DNA of 16,922 bases, taken from positions 1-16,922 of the forward strand of contig CAYUVF010000070.1 in NCBI GenBank assembly GCA_964448045.1, read 5' to 3'. The first letter of the stretch is position 1; each line of letters opens with the position of its first letter. The notes below the pieces were generated by a model. It made no database searches. It was given only the letters and a program-made list of their open reading frames with translations, and was not told the origin of the DNA. The DNA is from CAYUVF01 sp964448045. GTDB taxonomy: Bacteria > Bacteroidota > Rhodothermia > Rhodothermales > Salinibacteraceae. Positions 1-5,996 of this stretch are shown in pieces. A program made the position numbers and the translations under genes.

Positions 1-57
1 GATTACCTGCTGTACTTTGCCTCCCCGTTTGCGTTCAAATGGCTAAAGTCGAGCTGA
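1..57 (+). CDS. C-terminal end of an unidentified protein, cut by the window edge
   Basis: Reading frame 1 is open from the first base and ends with TGA at 55-57. The 18 residues read DYLLYFASPFAFKWLKSS. They are rich in aromatic and hydrophobic residues with a basic tail, as at the end of a membrane-associated or compact globular protein. The fragment is far too short to name a family. It is listed because the composition is protein-like and the gene would explain why no start codon is visible. It could still be a chance open stretch. Confidence 0.4.
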   Translation, partial: DYLLYFASPFAFKWLKSS

Positions 58-765
58 GGAAACGGATCGTCCTTCCGCGATAGTGAGCTCAACGATGGCC
101 GGTTGGAGGCGGCGAAGCGATCCGAGGGTGCCGTGAAATTCATTGGCGTGCGTTCGTCGCAATCTCGGCATAGAGATTTGGAACGGATGAACAAGTCGTA
201 CAGCATGAGTTGATCATTGGTTAAACATAGGAATTGGTACGGTAAAGTCGCTATCCGGATGAGGTATCAGGCGTCCATCCCGCGATATTTGTCGAAGGTT
301 CATTGGAGACGAGGCATCAGCAGGGAGCATACATTAAAGTACGAGTGCCGTGCGCCGATGCTCTTCCTTCAATCGAGCTGCCCCTATGCGAGCGTGGAAT
401 CCGATCCCCCACCCATCAACGCGCTCTACCGATATGGCGCCTTTTTACGGGCCGTGGTCGGCAATGGATGGGCGCGCCGTCTCGTTTATCTTGGTCGCGT
501 ATCTTGGTCGCGCTGAAAAAGCACCTGAATCATCCCGATATGCCGTATCCGTTGATGCTGTCCTTTGCGCGCTTTTGACTGGCGCGGCGCTGCGACGATC
601 CGAGGGCATGTCGGCCCGCTCGATTGAGGAACTCATCCCCCGCATGAGCTGCCGGTTCGCGTGGGGAAAAGGGCCGAGAGGTCGCGCCGTCGCGGCTGGA
701 ACAAACCCCTCTGCCGCATATTCGAGCGAGAGAATTATTCTGGACGTGTAGGTTCGTTTGCTGTA
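58..765. other. Long intergenic region without a convincing gene
   Basis: Open frames exist on both strands here, but they overlap one another, have arginine/serine/proline-rich low-quality translations and lack ribosome binding sites. I read them as chance frames. I see no tRNA, rRNA or recognisable small RNA. A 13-bp perfect tandem duplication lies at 487-512. The last 50 bases before nadC should hold its promoter, but I cannot place a -33/-7 or -35/-10 pair with confidence. Degraded gene remnants cannot be excluded. Confidence 0.5.
487..512. repeat. Perfect 13-bp tandem duplication
   Basis: The 13-mer TATCTTGGTCGCG occurs twice head to tail (487-499 and 500-512) without mismatch. It lies in non-coding DNA and is probably a slippage duplication. 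A second duplication of the same unit length but different sequence is at 3855-3880. Confidence 0.8.
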
Positions 766-1689
766 ATGCCCGCCCCCCCATCCGCGCCATCGCGCGCGTA
801 CAACAATCTGCCGGATGCGCTGCAGCATCCCACCGTTTTCGCATTGCTTCGTCTTAGCCTCGCCGAGGATCTGACAGCCTCGGGGCAGGGTTCCGATTGG
901 CACGCCGACAGCCTCCGTGGCGATGTGACGAGCCAGGCCACGCTGGAGCCTGAACGCACCCTCGAAGCAAGGCTCATCGCAAAAGAAGCCGGTATCGTGG
1001 CGGGCGGTCCGATCGTGCAGTTAATCGGGCAGATGGTCAGCGACGCGCTCGAGTCGGAGTTTTACGTTACGGATGGCAGCGCGGTGGAGCCGGGCCAGAC
1101 GATCGCGGTGATGAGCGGGCCGGGCCGCGCCATGCTGGCTGCTGAGCGCACCGCTCTCAATCTGATGGGCCGCTGCTCGGGTATTGCGACCCTCACGCGC
1201 CGATACGTCGATGCGATTGCGGGGACGCCGGCGACCATCTTGGACACCCGCAAGACGCAGCCGGGTGCCCGGCGCATCGACAAGTATGCCGTCCGGCAGG
1301 GCGGCGGCCAGAATCACCGCCTCGGCCTCTTCGACATGGTATTGATCAAGGACAATCACATCGACGGGGCGGGCAGCATCACCGCAGCCATCGAGCGGGT
1401 CCGCGAGCGGTACGGGCGGACCTACTGCATCGAGGTCGAGGTCAAAACGCTGGACGAACTGGACGAAGCGCTCGCTCTCGCCCCCGACGTGATCCTGCTC
1501 GACAACATGGATCCGGATACGCTCCGCACGGCTGTACAGCGCCAGCAGGACGGCGTGCTGCTCGAAGCGTCGGGCAACATTACGCTCGACACGGTGCGCG
1601 CGGTTGCCGAAACGGGGGTCGATGCGATCTCAGTTGGGGCGCTCACGCACTCCGCTCCCGCACTGGATCTGAGCCTGCGGATGAGCTGA
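766..1689 (+). CDS. nadC: Nicotinate-nucleotide diphosphorylase (carboxylating), quinolinate phosphoribosyltransferase
   Basis: NadC converts quinolinate and PRPP to nicotinate mononucleotide, CO2 and pyrophosphate in cytosolic de novo NAD synthesis. The 307-residue product carries the family signatures in order: ERTALNLMGRCSGIAT (127-142), DTRKTQPGARR (160-170), KYAVRQGGGQNHR (173-185), IKDNHI (194-199), EVEVKTLDE (223-231), LLDNM (244-248), LEASGNI (266-272) and GVDAISVGALTHS (284-296). The arginine, lysine and histidine residues that bind PRPP and quinolinate are present. I chose ATG 766 because the upstream in-frame extension to a GTG at 661 is arginine-rich and matches nothing in the family. 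One oddity is that the usual continuous EDLGxGDVT segment is interrupted by about a dozen residues (37-50) between EDL and GDVTS. nadA follows on the same strand after 72 bases, so the two are probably co-transcribed. Confidence 0.96.
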   Translation: MPAPPSAPSRAYNNLPDALQHPTVFALLRLSLAEDLTASGQGSDWHADSLRGDVTSQATLEPERTLEARLIAKEAGIVAGGPIVQLIGQMVSDALESEFYVTDGSAVEPGQTIAVMSGPGRAMLAAERTALNLMGRCSGIATLTRRYVDAIAGTPATILDTRKTQPGARRIDKYAVRQGGGQNHRLGLFDMVLIKDNHIDGAGSITAAIERVRERYGRTYCIEVEVKTLDELDEALALAPDVILLDNMDPDTLRTAVQRQQDGVLLEASGNITLDTVRAVAETGVDAISVGALTHSAPALDLSLRMS

Positions 1690-1761
1690 CGAGTGGCTCC
1701 AGCGCGTTCTCTTGTCCGGCTGCGCATCCCTGCTTTCTTTCTCCACAACCACCCCAGAGCG

Positions 1762-2814
1762 ATGAATCCCGTTGCCCACGAAACCTCCGCCGAGGTGCTC
1801 TTTGCGCATCTGAAAGAGCGGCTGGATTACACGTATGCCGAGGGCCTGCGCGCCAAAGCGGAGGTCGCCGCCGCGGTGAACCGCCTCAAAAGAGAGCGGA
1901 ACGCGGTCATCCTCGGTCACAACTACATGGAGCCGGCCCTCTTCCACACGATCCCCGATTACACGGGCGACTCCCTGGGCCTGAGCCGCCGCGCTGCCGA
2001 GGCCGATCAAGAGGTCATCGTGTTCTGCGGTGTGCGATTCATGGCCGAGACCGCCAAGATCCTGAATCCCACGAAGACGGTGCTCGTGCCGTCCGAGCGG
2101 GCCGGGTGCTCGTTGGCCGAGAGCATCACCGCAGCCGATGTGCGCCAGCTCCGCGAGCGCTACCCCGGCGTACCCGTCGTGACCTACGTCAACACCTACG
2201 CCGAGGTCAAGGCCGAGAGCGACATCTGCTGCACGTCGAGCAACGCCGCAGCCGTCGTCGAGCATCTTGATACCGACACGGTGATTTTTCTGCCGGATGA
2301 GTACCTCGCCAAGAACGTCGCCGATGAAACAGGCAAGCGGATCATTTTTCCGTCGACGAACGGAACGGCCGGGAGCGCGAACGGCGTCAATGCCGAGATT
2401 ATCGGATGGGAGGGGCGCTGCATCGTCCACGAGCTCTTCAACGTCGACGACATTCGCACCGTACGTACGGAGCACCCCGATGCCGTCGTGCTCGCACATC
2501 CGGAATGCAGCCCGGAAGTCGTTGCCGAAGCCGATTTTGCAGGCAGCACGTCGGCGATGATTGACTACGTCGAGCGCACCGATGCGCCGCGCTATCTGTT
2601 ACTGACCGAGTGTTCGATGGGCGAAAACATCATGGCGGAGCATCCCGAGAAGCAGATGGTGCGCAGGTGCTGGCAGCGGTGCCCGCACATGAATGAAATC
2701 ACGCTGGAAAACACGCGAGATGCGCTGCAGAACACCCAGTACAAGGTGGAGGTGCTGGAGGACATCCGCGAACGGGCTCGTGAAGCTGTTGAGCGCATGC
2801 TTGCGATCGGATAG
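1762..2814 (+). CDS. nadA: Quinolinate synthase A
   Basis: NadA condenses iminoaspartate with dihydroxyacetone phosphate to give quinolinate, the substrate of the NadC encoded just upstream. It needs a [4Fe-4S] cluster held by three cysteines. In the 350-residue product these fit C89 (FCGVRFMAET), C220 (GRCIVHELF) and C307 (CPHM), a spacing close to the long B. subtilis-type enzyme. Other family landmarks are LGHNYMEPALF, DYTGDSL, YVNTYAEVKAESD, CCTSSNA (156-162), FLPDEYLAKNVA, AHPECSPEV and GSTSAMIDY. The start at ATG 1762 avoids an unconserved basic leader that would run back to a GTG at 1693. No strong ribosome binding site is visible before it. nadB or an aspartate dehydrogenase, needed to supply iminoaspartate, is not in this window. 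Confidence 0.96.
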   Translation: MNPVAHETSAEVLFAHLKERLDYTYAEGLRAKAEVAAAVNRLKRERNAVILGHNYMEPALFHTIPDYTGDSLGLSRRAAEADQEVIVFCGVRFMAETAKILNPTKTVLVPSERAGCSLAESITAADVRQLRERYPGVPVVTYVNTYAEVKAESDICCTSSNAAAVVEHLDTDTVIFLPDEYLAKNVADETGKRIIFPSTNGTAGSANGVNAEIIGWEGRCIVHELFNVDDIRTVRTEHPDAVVLAHPECSPEVVAEADFAGSTSAMIDYVERTDAPRYLLLTECSMGENIMAEHPEKQMVRRCWQRCPHMNEITLENTRDALQNTQYKVEVLEDIRERAREAVERMLAIG

Positions 2815-2839
2815 CGGATCTGTAGATGGACGCCCGGAG

Positions 2840-2856
2840 GAAGGGGGCGGCCCTTC
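2840..2856. terminator. Short hairpin between convergent nadA and a small minus-strand gene
   Basis: GAAGGG (2840-2845) pairs perfectly with CCCTTC (2851-2856) around a 5-base loop, 25 bases after the nadA stop. No T run follows on either strand, so it is only a weak candidate for a bidirectional terminator. The arm overlaps the stop codon of the opposing gene. Confidence 0.3.
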
Positions 2857-3091
2857 AGCCAAGGGAGGGCATCTGCGACGAGGGAATCAGGTCGGCACGC
2901 GGAGACTTGCCGGCGTCTCGGCTGAACAGCACGCAGCCAGCCAGCGTCACGGCCGCGACGGCCATGGCGAGGGCTGCACAGATGGGCAAGTAGCCCGCAC
3001 ACACGTCCATGAGCATATCTACCCGTTCGAGCGGATGCAGTAGGGGCAGGAGCGCATCCCAGATGAGGTCAGATGGTGTGGGCCCGTTCAT
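2855..3091 (-). CDS. Small hypothetical single-span membrane protein
   Basis: The product is 78 residues and matches no family I recognise. A polar N-terminal half with several leucines (residues 1-30) is followed by one hydrophobic stretch, roughly residues 32-56, rich in alanine, valine and leucine (CAGYLPICAALAMAVAAV). A short polar tail with a basic patch (R58, K62, R66) follows. This fits a single transmembrane helix. The start at ATG 3091 is supported by a perfect GGAGG on the minus strand (3103-3099), 7 bases before the ATG. That is unusually good for this window and is the main reason to believe the gene. The frame continues upstream, but that extension lacks such a site. It converges with nadA, 40 bases away. 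A dyad-rich segment lies 80-115 bases upstream. Confidence 0.55.
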   Translation of the reverse strand: MNGPTPSDLIWDALLPLLHPLERVDMLMDVCAGYLPICAALAMAVAAVTLAGCVLFSRDAGKSPRADLIPSSQMPSLG

Positions 3092-3170
3092 ATGATTGCC
3101 TCCGGTCGTGAGTGAGGAGACCGCGCGTTTGGCGGCGCAGGGCAGCACGTCAATCACACCCCGGCGCCCA

Positions 3171-3206
3171 CTACATCTGTAATATGTAGAAATGACGAAT
3201 AATTCG
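3171..3206 (-). promoter_or_regulatory. Two dyads upstream of the small membrane protein gene
   Basis: CTACAT (3171-3176) and ATGTAG (3184-3189) form a perfect 6-7-6 inverted repeat. Next to it CGAAT-A-ATTCG (3196-3206) forms a second one. Both are in AT-richer DNA, 80-115 bases upstream of the ATG at 3091 on the minus strand, where a promoter or operator would be expected. The CGAAT/ATTCG half-sites recur in the 18-bp palindrome at 16061-16078. Operator function is an inference. Confidence 0.35.
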
Positions 3207-3269
3207 CAAGGAGGATAGCATATCGTTCGGTGTGTTGCCGGGGTGCGCCAGCGGCTCATTGGGCATAGC

Positions 3270-3306
3270 AAAACGGCCGCCCGGGAGGGGCATCCCGGCC
3301 GGCCGT
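3270..3306 (-). terminator. Strong intrinsic terminator, minus strand
   Basis: Arms ACGGCCG (3273-3279) and CGGCCGT (3300-3306) pair perfectly. After one C-C mismatch, CCGGGA (3281-3286) pairs with TCCCGG (3293-3298) around a 6-base loop. On the minus strand the hairpin runs directly into TTTT (3273-3270). It would end transcription arriving from the right, for example from the small gene at 3428-3658. No T run follows on the plus strand. Confidence 0.6.
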
Positions 3307-3373
3307 CTCCTGATCACCACCCCTCACACGCGAGGGCGCGCGACGAGCGGTGCCATCTGTCAAGGAGTGCACG

Positions 3374-3416
3374 CAATACGCGTACCAGCGAGCGGGTGCT
3401 TGTCGGATGCGTATTG
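3374..3416. repeat. 8-bp perfect inverted repeat with a 27-base spacer
   Basis: CAATACGC (3374-3381) and GCGTATTG (3409-3416) are exact reverse complements. The spacer contains a further ACC/GGT pairing. The repeat begins 12 bases beyond the stop codon of the minus-strand frame at 3428-3658, so it would lie in its 3' untranslated region as a long-loop stem. It could equally be a protein site or chance. Confidence 0.35.
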
Positions 3417-3427
3417 GGGGAGCGGGG

Positions 3428-3658
3428 TTACCACTCTGATCCGGACGCACACCGCAGATATTCGCTTGAGGCCTGGGCGCCCAGACGTGCATATCGCCGC
3501 ATGCCCGCGTCGTCGCCGCGCTGCCGTCGGGCGCAGGCCAACTCGTCCAGCTGAAGGGTGCGCAGCCATAGCTGGTGGAGCTGCCCGGCACGGGCGATGT
3601 GGGCGCAGGCTGTTAGCATCGGCAGATCGGGCGGTTCTTGCAAAAGCATCGTTTCCAT
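3428..3658 (-). CDS. Possible small hypothetical protein
   Basis: This is a 76-codon frame (ATG 3658, TAA at 3430-3428) of unknown family. The translation looks protein-like: a predicted long amphipathic helical region, about residues 13-69, with regularly spaced leucine, alanine and arginine (for example AHIARAGQLHQLWLRTLQLD and GMRRYARLGAQ). It has two cysteines in that helix and a preference for G/C in the third codon position. There is no signal peptide or membrane segment. No ribosome binding site precedes the ATG. Only two bases separate the ATG from a T5 run that ends a large hairpin at 3666-3731. An intrinsic terminator lies about 120 bases past the stop. The hairpins on both sides support a minus-strand transcription unit, but the coding claim is uncertain. 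It may instead be a non-coding RNA. Confidence 0.4.
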   Translation of the reverse strand: METMLLQEPPDLPMLTACAHIARAGQLHQLWLRTLQLDELACARRQRGDDAGMRRYARLGAQASSEYLRCASGSEW

Positions 3659-3660
3659 AC

Positions 3661-3731
3661 AAAAAGGCCGGCAGGGGCCCCACCATCGAGGGCTCCACCC
3701 CTGGAGCCCCTATGTTATTCCCCTGCCGGCC
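3661..3731 (-). promoter_or_regulatory. Large two-stage hairpin plus T5, terminator or attenuator on the minus strand
   Basis: A perfect 12-bp outer stem is formed by 3666-3677 (GGCCGGCAGGGG) and 3720-3731. Nested in it is a perfect 8-bp stem, GGGCTCCA (3690-3697) with TGGAGCCC (3702-3709), around a CCCC loop. Between the stems are unpaired strands of 12 and 10 bases. On the minus strand the outer stem is followed at once by TTTTT (3665-3661), as in an intrinsic terminator. The ATG of the frame at 3428-3658 starts two bases later. Its position suggests either the end of an upstream minus-strand transcript or an attenuator controlling the small frame. I recognise no known RNA family. Confidence 0.5.
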
Positions 3732-4292
3732 CGGTACTGCGCAGGAGGTTTAGTGGGCCTGCACAGCGATTGATCAGACACTCACCACGCCGTATTCATA
3801 ACGTCGACGTTCGAAATGTTACATTCTGCCGGCGCATGGCGCGAGGACGGCGCCGAGTGTCGGTCGAGAGTGTCGGTCGAGCAAGGCCTGCGGCTCGGAT
3901 AGAAGGCGCCGCGCGGCTTGTGGGCGACTAAAGCAGCCGATGTAATCGGGCGCCTCCTGCCCAATCAGGTGGTCGCCAGACAGCGGGATACGACAGTAAT
4001 GCTCCGGGTCTCGCGCTGGCTCGATGAAGGGAATAGGTAAGGGGAAATAGCGGTGCGAAGGGAGCGTTCACGGCGCATCGAATGAGCACGAGAGGGCAGA
4101 AACCACTCGTTGTTGGCGGCGGCCCGAGGTGCAGGACCAGAGCGAACGCAGCCGGTCCGTAGCGGTACATCGTCGCGGATCTTCTGGCATCGACACGGTT
4201 CCAATGCGCCGCCGACGGGCCGGAGGATAGCCGATCGGATTCCATCCTCGGAGCGGCTCGGGCTTTTGGCTGCCGGAGCGAAAATTATAATC
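3732..4292. other. Intergenic region without a convincing gene
   Basis: Frames on both strands have arginine/proline/serine-rich translations without ribosome binding sites or recognisable domains, and I do not call them genes. The sequence shows no conserved core of RNase P RNA, tmRNA or SRP RNA that I can recognise, although a divergent structured RNA cannot be excluded. A 13-bp tandem duplication lies at 3855-3880. The right end leads into the AT-rich stretch and ribosome binding site of the gene at 4306. Confidence 0.5.
3855..3880. repeat. Perfect 13-bp tandem duplication
   Basis: The 13-mer GAGTGTCGGTCGA occurs at 3855-3867 and again at 3868-3880 without mismatch, in non-coding DNA. It has the same unit length as the duplication at 487-512 but a different sequence. 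Confidence 0.8.
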
Positions 4293-4297
4293 GGAGG
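4293..4297 (+). promoter_or_regulatory. Ribosome binding site that fixes the start at 4306
   Basis: A perfect GGAGG sits 8 bases before the first of two consecutive ATG codons (4306 and 4309). The preceding AT-rich stretch (4281-4291) leaves the leader unstructured, which should help initiation. Confidence 0.7.
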
Positions 4298-4305
4298 CAC
4301 GCACG

Positions 4306-5364
4306 ATGATGCTGTCGTTCCTGTACTGGGCAGTCGTGGCGCTGGGGAGCGCCATGGCAGTAGGGACCCTGCTGAGCTTCAGCCGGCACCCGCACTGGTT
4401 CGTACGGGGATGGGACTTTCCGCGACCGCTGATTGCCGGGCTGGCACTGGTTTCGGGCAGTGCGTATGGGACGTTGTTCCAGAACGGGTCGTGGTGGGAT
4501 TGGGCATTTCTCGGCATGATTGGCGGATGCATCGGATGGCAGTGCTATCGGATCTATCCCTTCACGCCGGTGGCCGGGGCCACTGTTGCGCCGGCTCGCC
4601 GGGTGAAGCGCGAGGAGACGATCCGGCTTGTGGTCTCCAATGTTCAGCGCGACAACCCCGAGCGCGAGCGCTGGCTCGAAGTGATCGGCCGCGCCGATCC
4701 CGATATGATCCTGGCGGTCGAGGTCGATGCGGCCTGGGCACGGACACTCGACACACTCCGTGAAGAGTACCCGCACGGTGTCCGGCAGCCGCAGGACAAT
4801 TACTACGGCATGATGCTCCTCTCGCGGTTTGAGCTCCTCGACCCACAGGTTCGCTTCCTGGTGCGGGACGACGTGCCCTCAATCCACACCGAGGTGGTGC
4901 TGCCCAGCGGCACGCGCGTCGACTTTCGGGGGCTGCATCCGCCTCCTCCGGAGCCCATCAATGGCCAGCACGCGACGGCCCGCGATGCTGAGATCATTGG
5001 CCTCGCCCGCACCATGGCCGAGCGGACATCGCCTTCTCCGACGATCGTCGCCGGTGACTTCAACGACGTAGCCTGGTCGGAGACGACGGATCGGTTCGTG
5101 CAGCGCAGCGGCCTGCTCGATCCGCGCAAGGGGCGGGGCCTCTACAACACGTTTCATGCCCGGTGGCCGCTCTTCCGGTTTCCGCTGGACCACGTCTTTC
5201 ACTCCGCCGGTTTTCAGCTGGTACGGATGCGCGTGCTGGACTACGTCGGATCCGACCATTTCCCCGTGTGCGTCGACCTCAGCTATGCGCCGGCAGCGGC
5301 TCGGGCGAGCGGGCCGATTAGCCGAGCAAAGCGTGCCGGTTCCCACGCCGGTCCGGCCGGATGA
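4306..5364 (+). CDS. Membrane-anchored endonuclease/exonuclease/phosphatase (EEP) family protein
   Basis: The product is 352 residues. Residues 3-25, 38-57 and 64-84 form three hydrophobic segments. They are followed by a soluble EEP domain (about 105-327) of the fold shared by DNase I, exonuclease III and phosphoinositide phosphatases. The metal-dependent catalytic set is visible: N112 (SNVQRDN), E139 (AVEVD), H211 (GLHPPP), D251 and N253 (GDFND), D295/H296 (PLDHVF) and D317/H318 (GSDHFPV). The domain should therefore be active as a phosphodiesterase or phosphatase. Substrate is unknown: nucleic acid, a phospholipid head group or another phosphodiester. Which side of the membrane the domain faces cannot be decided here. 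The layout resembles bacterial YafD-like proteins. The start is set by the GGAGG at 4293. The gene stands alone and converges with the DUF2306 gene, 31 bases away. Confidence 0.88.
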   Translation: MMLSFLYWAVVALGSAMAVGTLLSFSRHPHWFVRGWDFPRPLIAGLALVSGSAYGTLFQNGSWWDWAFLGMIGGCIGWQCYRIYPFTPVAGATVAPARRVKREETIRLVVSNVQRDNPERERWLEVIGRADPDMILAVEVDAAWARTLDTLREEYPHGVRQPQDNYYGMMLLSRFELLDPQVRFLVRDDVPSIHTEVVLPSGTRVDFRGLHPPPPEPINGQHATARDAEIIGLARTMAERTSPSPTIVAGDFNDVAWSETTDRFVQRSGLLDPRKGRGLYNTFHARWPLFRFPLDHVFHSAGFQLVRMRVLDYVGSDHFPVCVDLSYAPAAARASGPISRAKRAGSHAGPAG

Positions 5365-5408
5365 TGCGTACGGCTCGGGTTGCCTGCGCCGAGGCTTACG
5401 ACGCATCC
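5359..5408. terminator. Interrupted hairpin covering the two convergent stop codons
   Basis: Three short paired blocks line up symmetrically: GGATG (5359-5363) with CATCC (5404-5408), CGTA with TACG, and CTCGG with CCGAG around a 10-base loop. They are separated by 3-base internal loops. The structure spans the TGA of the EEP gene and the TAA of the DUF2306 gene. There is no T run, so a terminator role on both strands is plausible but weak. Confidence 0.35.
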
Positions 5409-5905
5409 TCCGGCACCGAGTCGGAGGCGTCCACGGCGGCGTCCAGCGCCCCGAGAGGCGTCCACACACGATCTTGGAAGCCCACGATTAGCGCGGTCCC
5501 GATAAGGAAGGGGGCACCCCAGTACAGCAGCGCGCGAGCCCAGGTGGGCCAGCCGGGCGGGCCGTAGGCGAACAGGTGGGAGCCGGTGGCCATCACCAGT
5601 CCCATGTACGAGTACGAGATCCAGAAGTAGTGATGGATCATCCAGCCGGGATGATGCGCCCGCCGAAGGGGGAAATACAGGGCGAGAGCCAGCGTGCCCC
5701 CGCTGACGATCGAGAGGGCATGGAATGGGTCGAAGGTGCCAAACAGCTCAACGATGGCAAATGAGGTGAGGATGAGCCCGGCCATCGAGCCGGCATAGAC
5801 CCAGCCGACGACGCGGTGGCGGCGCGTGCCCTTCATCGTAGCCAGATTCCAGGCGCCGGCAATCAGCGCGACGACGCCGAAGAGCGTGTGGATCGTGTTG
5901 ATCAT
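5396..5905 (-). CDS. DUF2306-type multi-span membrane protein
   Basis: The product is 169 residues with four or five hydrophobic segments (about 3-22, 33-53, 62-80, 92-112 and 125-142). It has the layout of the DUF2306 family of predicted membrane proteins: an N-terminal helix ending in a KGTRRHRVVGWVY segment (25-37, with H30 and R31) and a second histidine cluster in a helix, HPGWMIHHYFWISYSY (85-100, with H91 and H92). The paired histidines on transmembrane helices suggest possible haem or metal binding, but the family has no assigned function. The tail after residue 150 is acidic and polar. The start ATG at 5905 lacks a clear ribosome binding site. The fetB-like gene ends upstream on the same strand, 91 bases away, so weak co-transcription is possible. 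Confidence 0.8.
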   Translation of the reverse strand: MINTIHTLFGVVALIAGAWNLATMKGTRRHRVVGWVYAGSMAGLILTSFAIVELFGTFDPFHALSIVSGGTLALALYFPLRRAHHPGWMIHHYFWISYSYMGLVMATGSHLFAYGPPGWPTWARALLYWGAPFLIGTALIVGFQDRVWTPLGALDAAVDASDSVPEDAS

Positions 5906-5996
5906 GGCGCGTCGGGCGTTGAACGGATGGGGCAGCGCCGAATCAGCATGAAGCTATGGAGTGGATCGTACGTCAGCAAGCCGGTGGAGGGGCCGG

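Noticed and set aside
445..903. 152-codon minus-strand frame before and over nadC
   Set aside because: It overlaps the well-supported nadC coding sequence, has a serine/arginine/alanine-rich translation and no recognisable domain; a shadow frame.
1630..2499. 289-codon minus-strand frame opposite nadA
   Set aside because: It is antisense to conserved NadA motifs, with no family features; a codon-bias shadow.
3370..3381. 12-mer shared between 3370-3381 (minus strand) and 15999-16010 (plus strand)
   Set aside because: Several such 12-base matches are expected by chance within a window of this length, so it is not evidence of a shared site.
3273..3731. The two hairpins as ends of a small transposable element
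   Set aside because: Both contain GGCCGG, but the ends do not match as terminal inverted repeats and no target-site duplication is visible.
3780..3797. Very short minus-strand frame ending in Trp before the large hairpin, like an attenuator leader peptide
   Set aside because: It would be only five codons with a single Trp and no ribosome binding site; too little to claim amino-acid-controlled attenuation.
4286..4291. Perfect TATAAT, possible -10 element for the EEP gene
   Set aside because: A start site 6-7 bases downstream would fall after the GGAGG at 4293-4297, removing the ribosome binding site, and no matching -35 is visible. It is better read as an AT-rich leader.
3732..4292. Possible structured RNA gene (RNase P, tmRNA or SRP RNA)
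   Set aside because: None of the conserved core sequences of these RNAs could be found on either strand.
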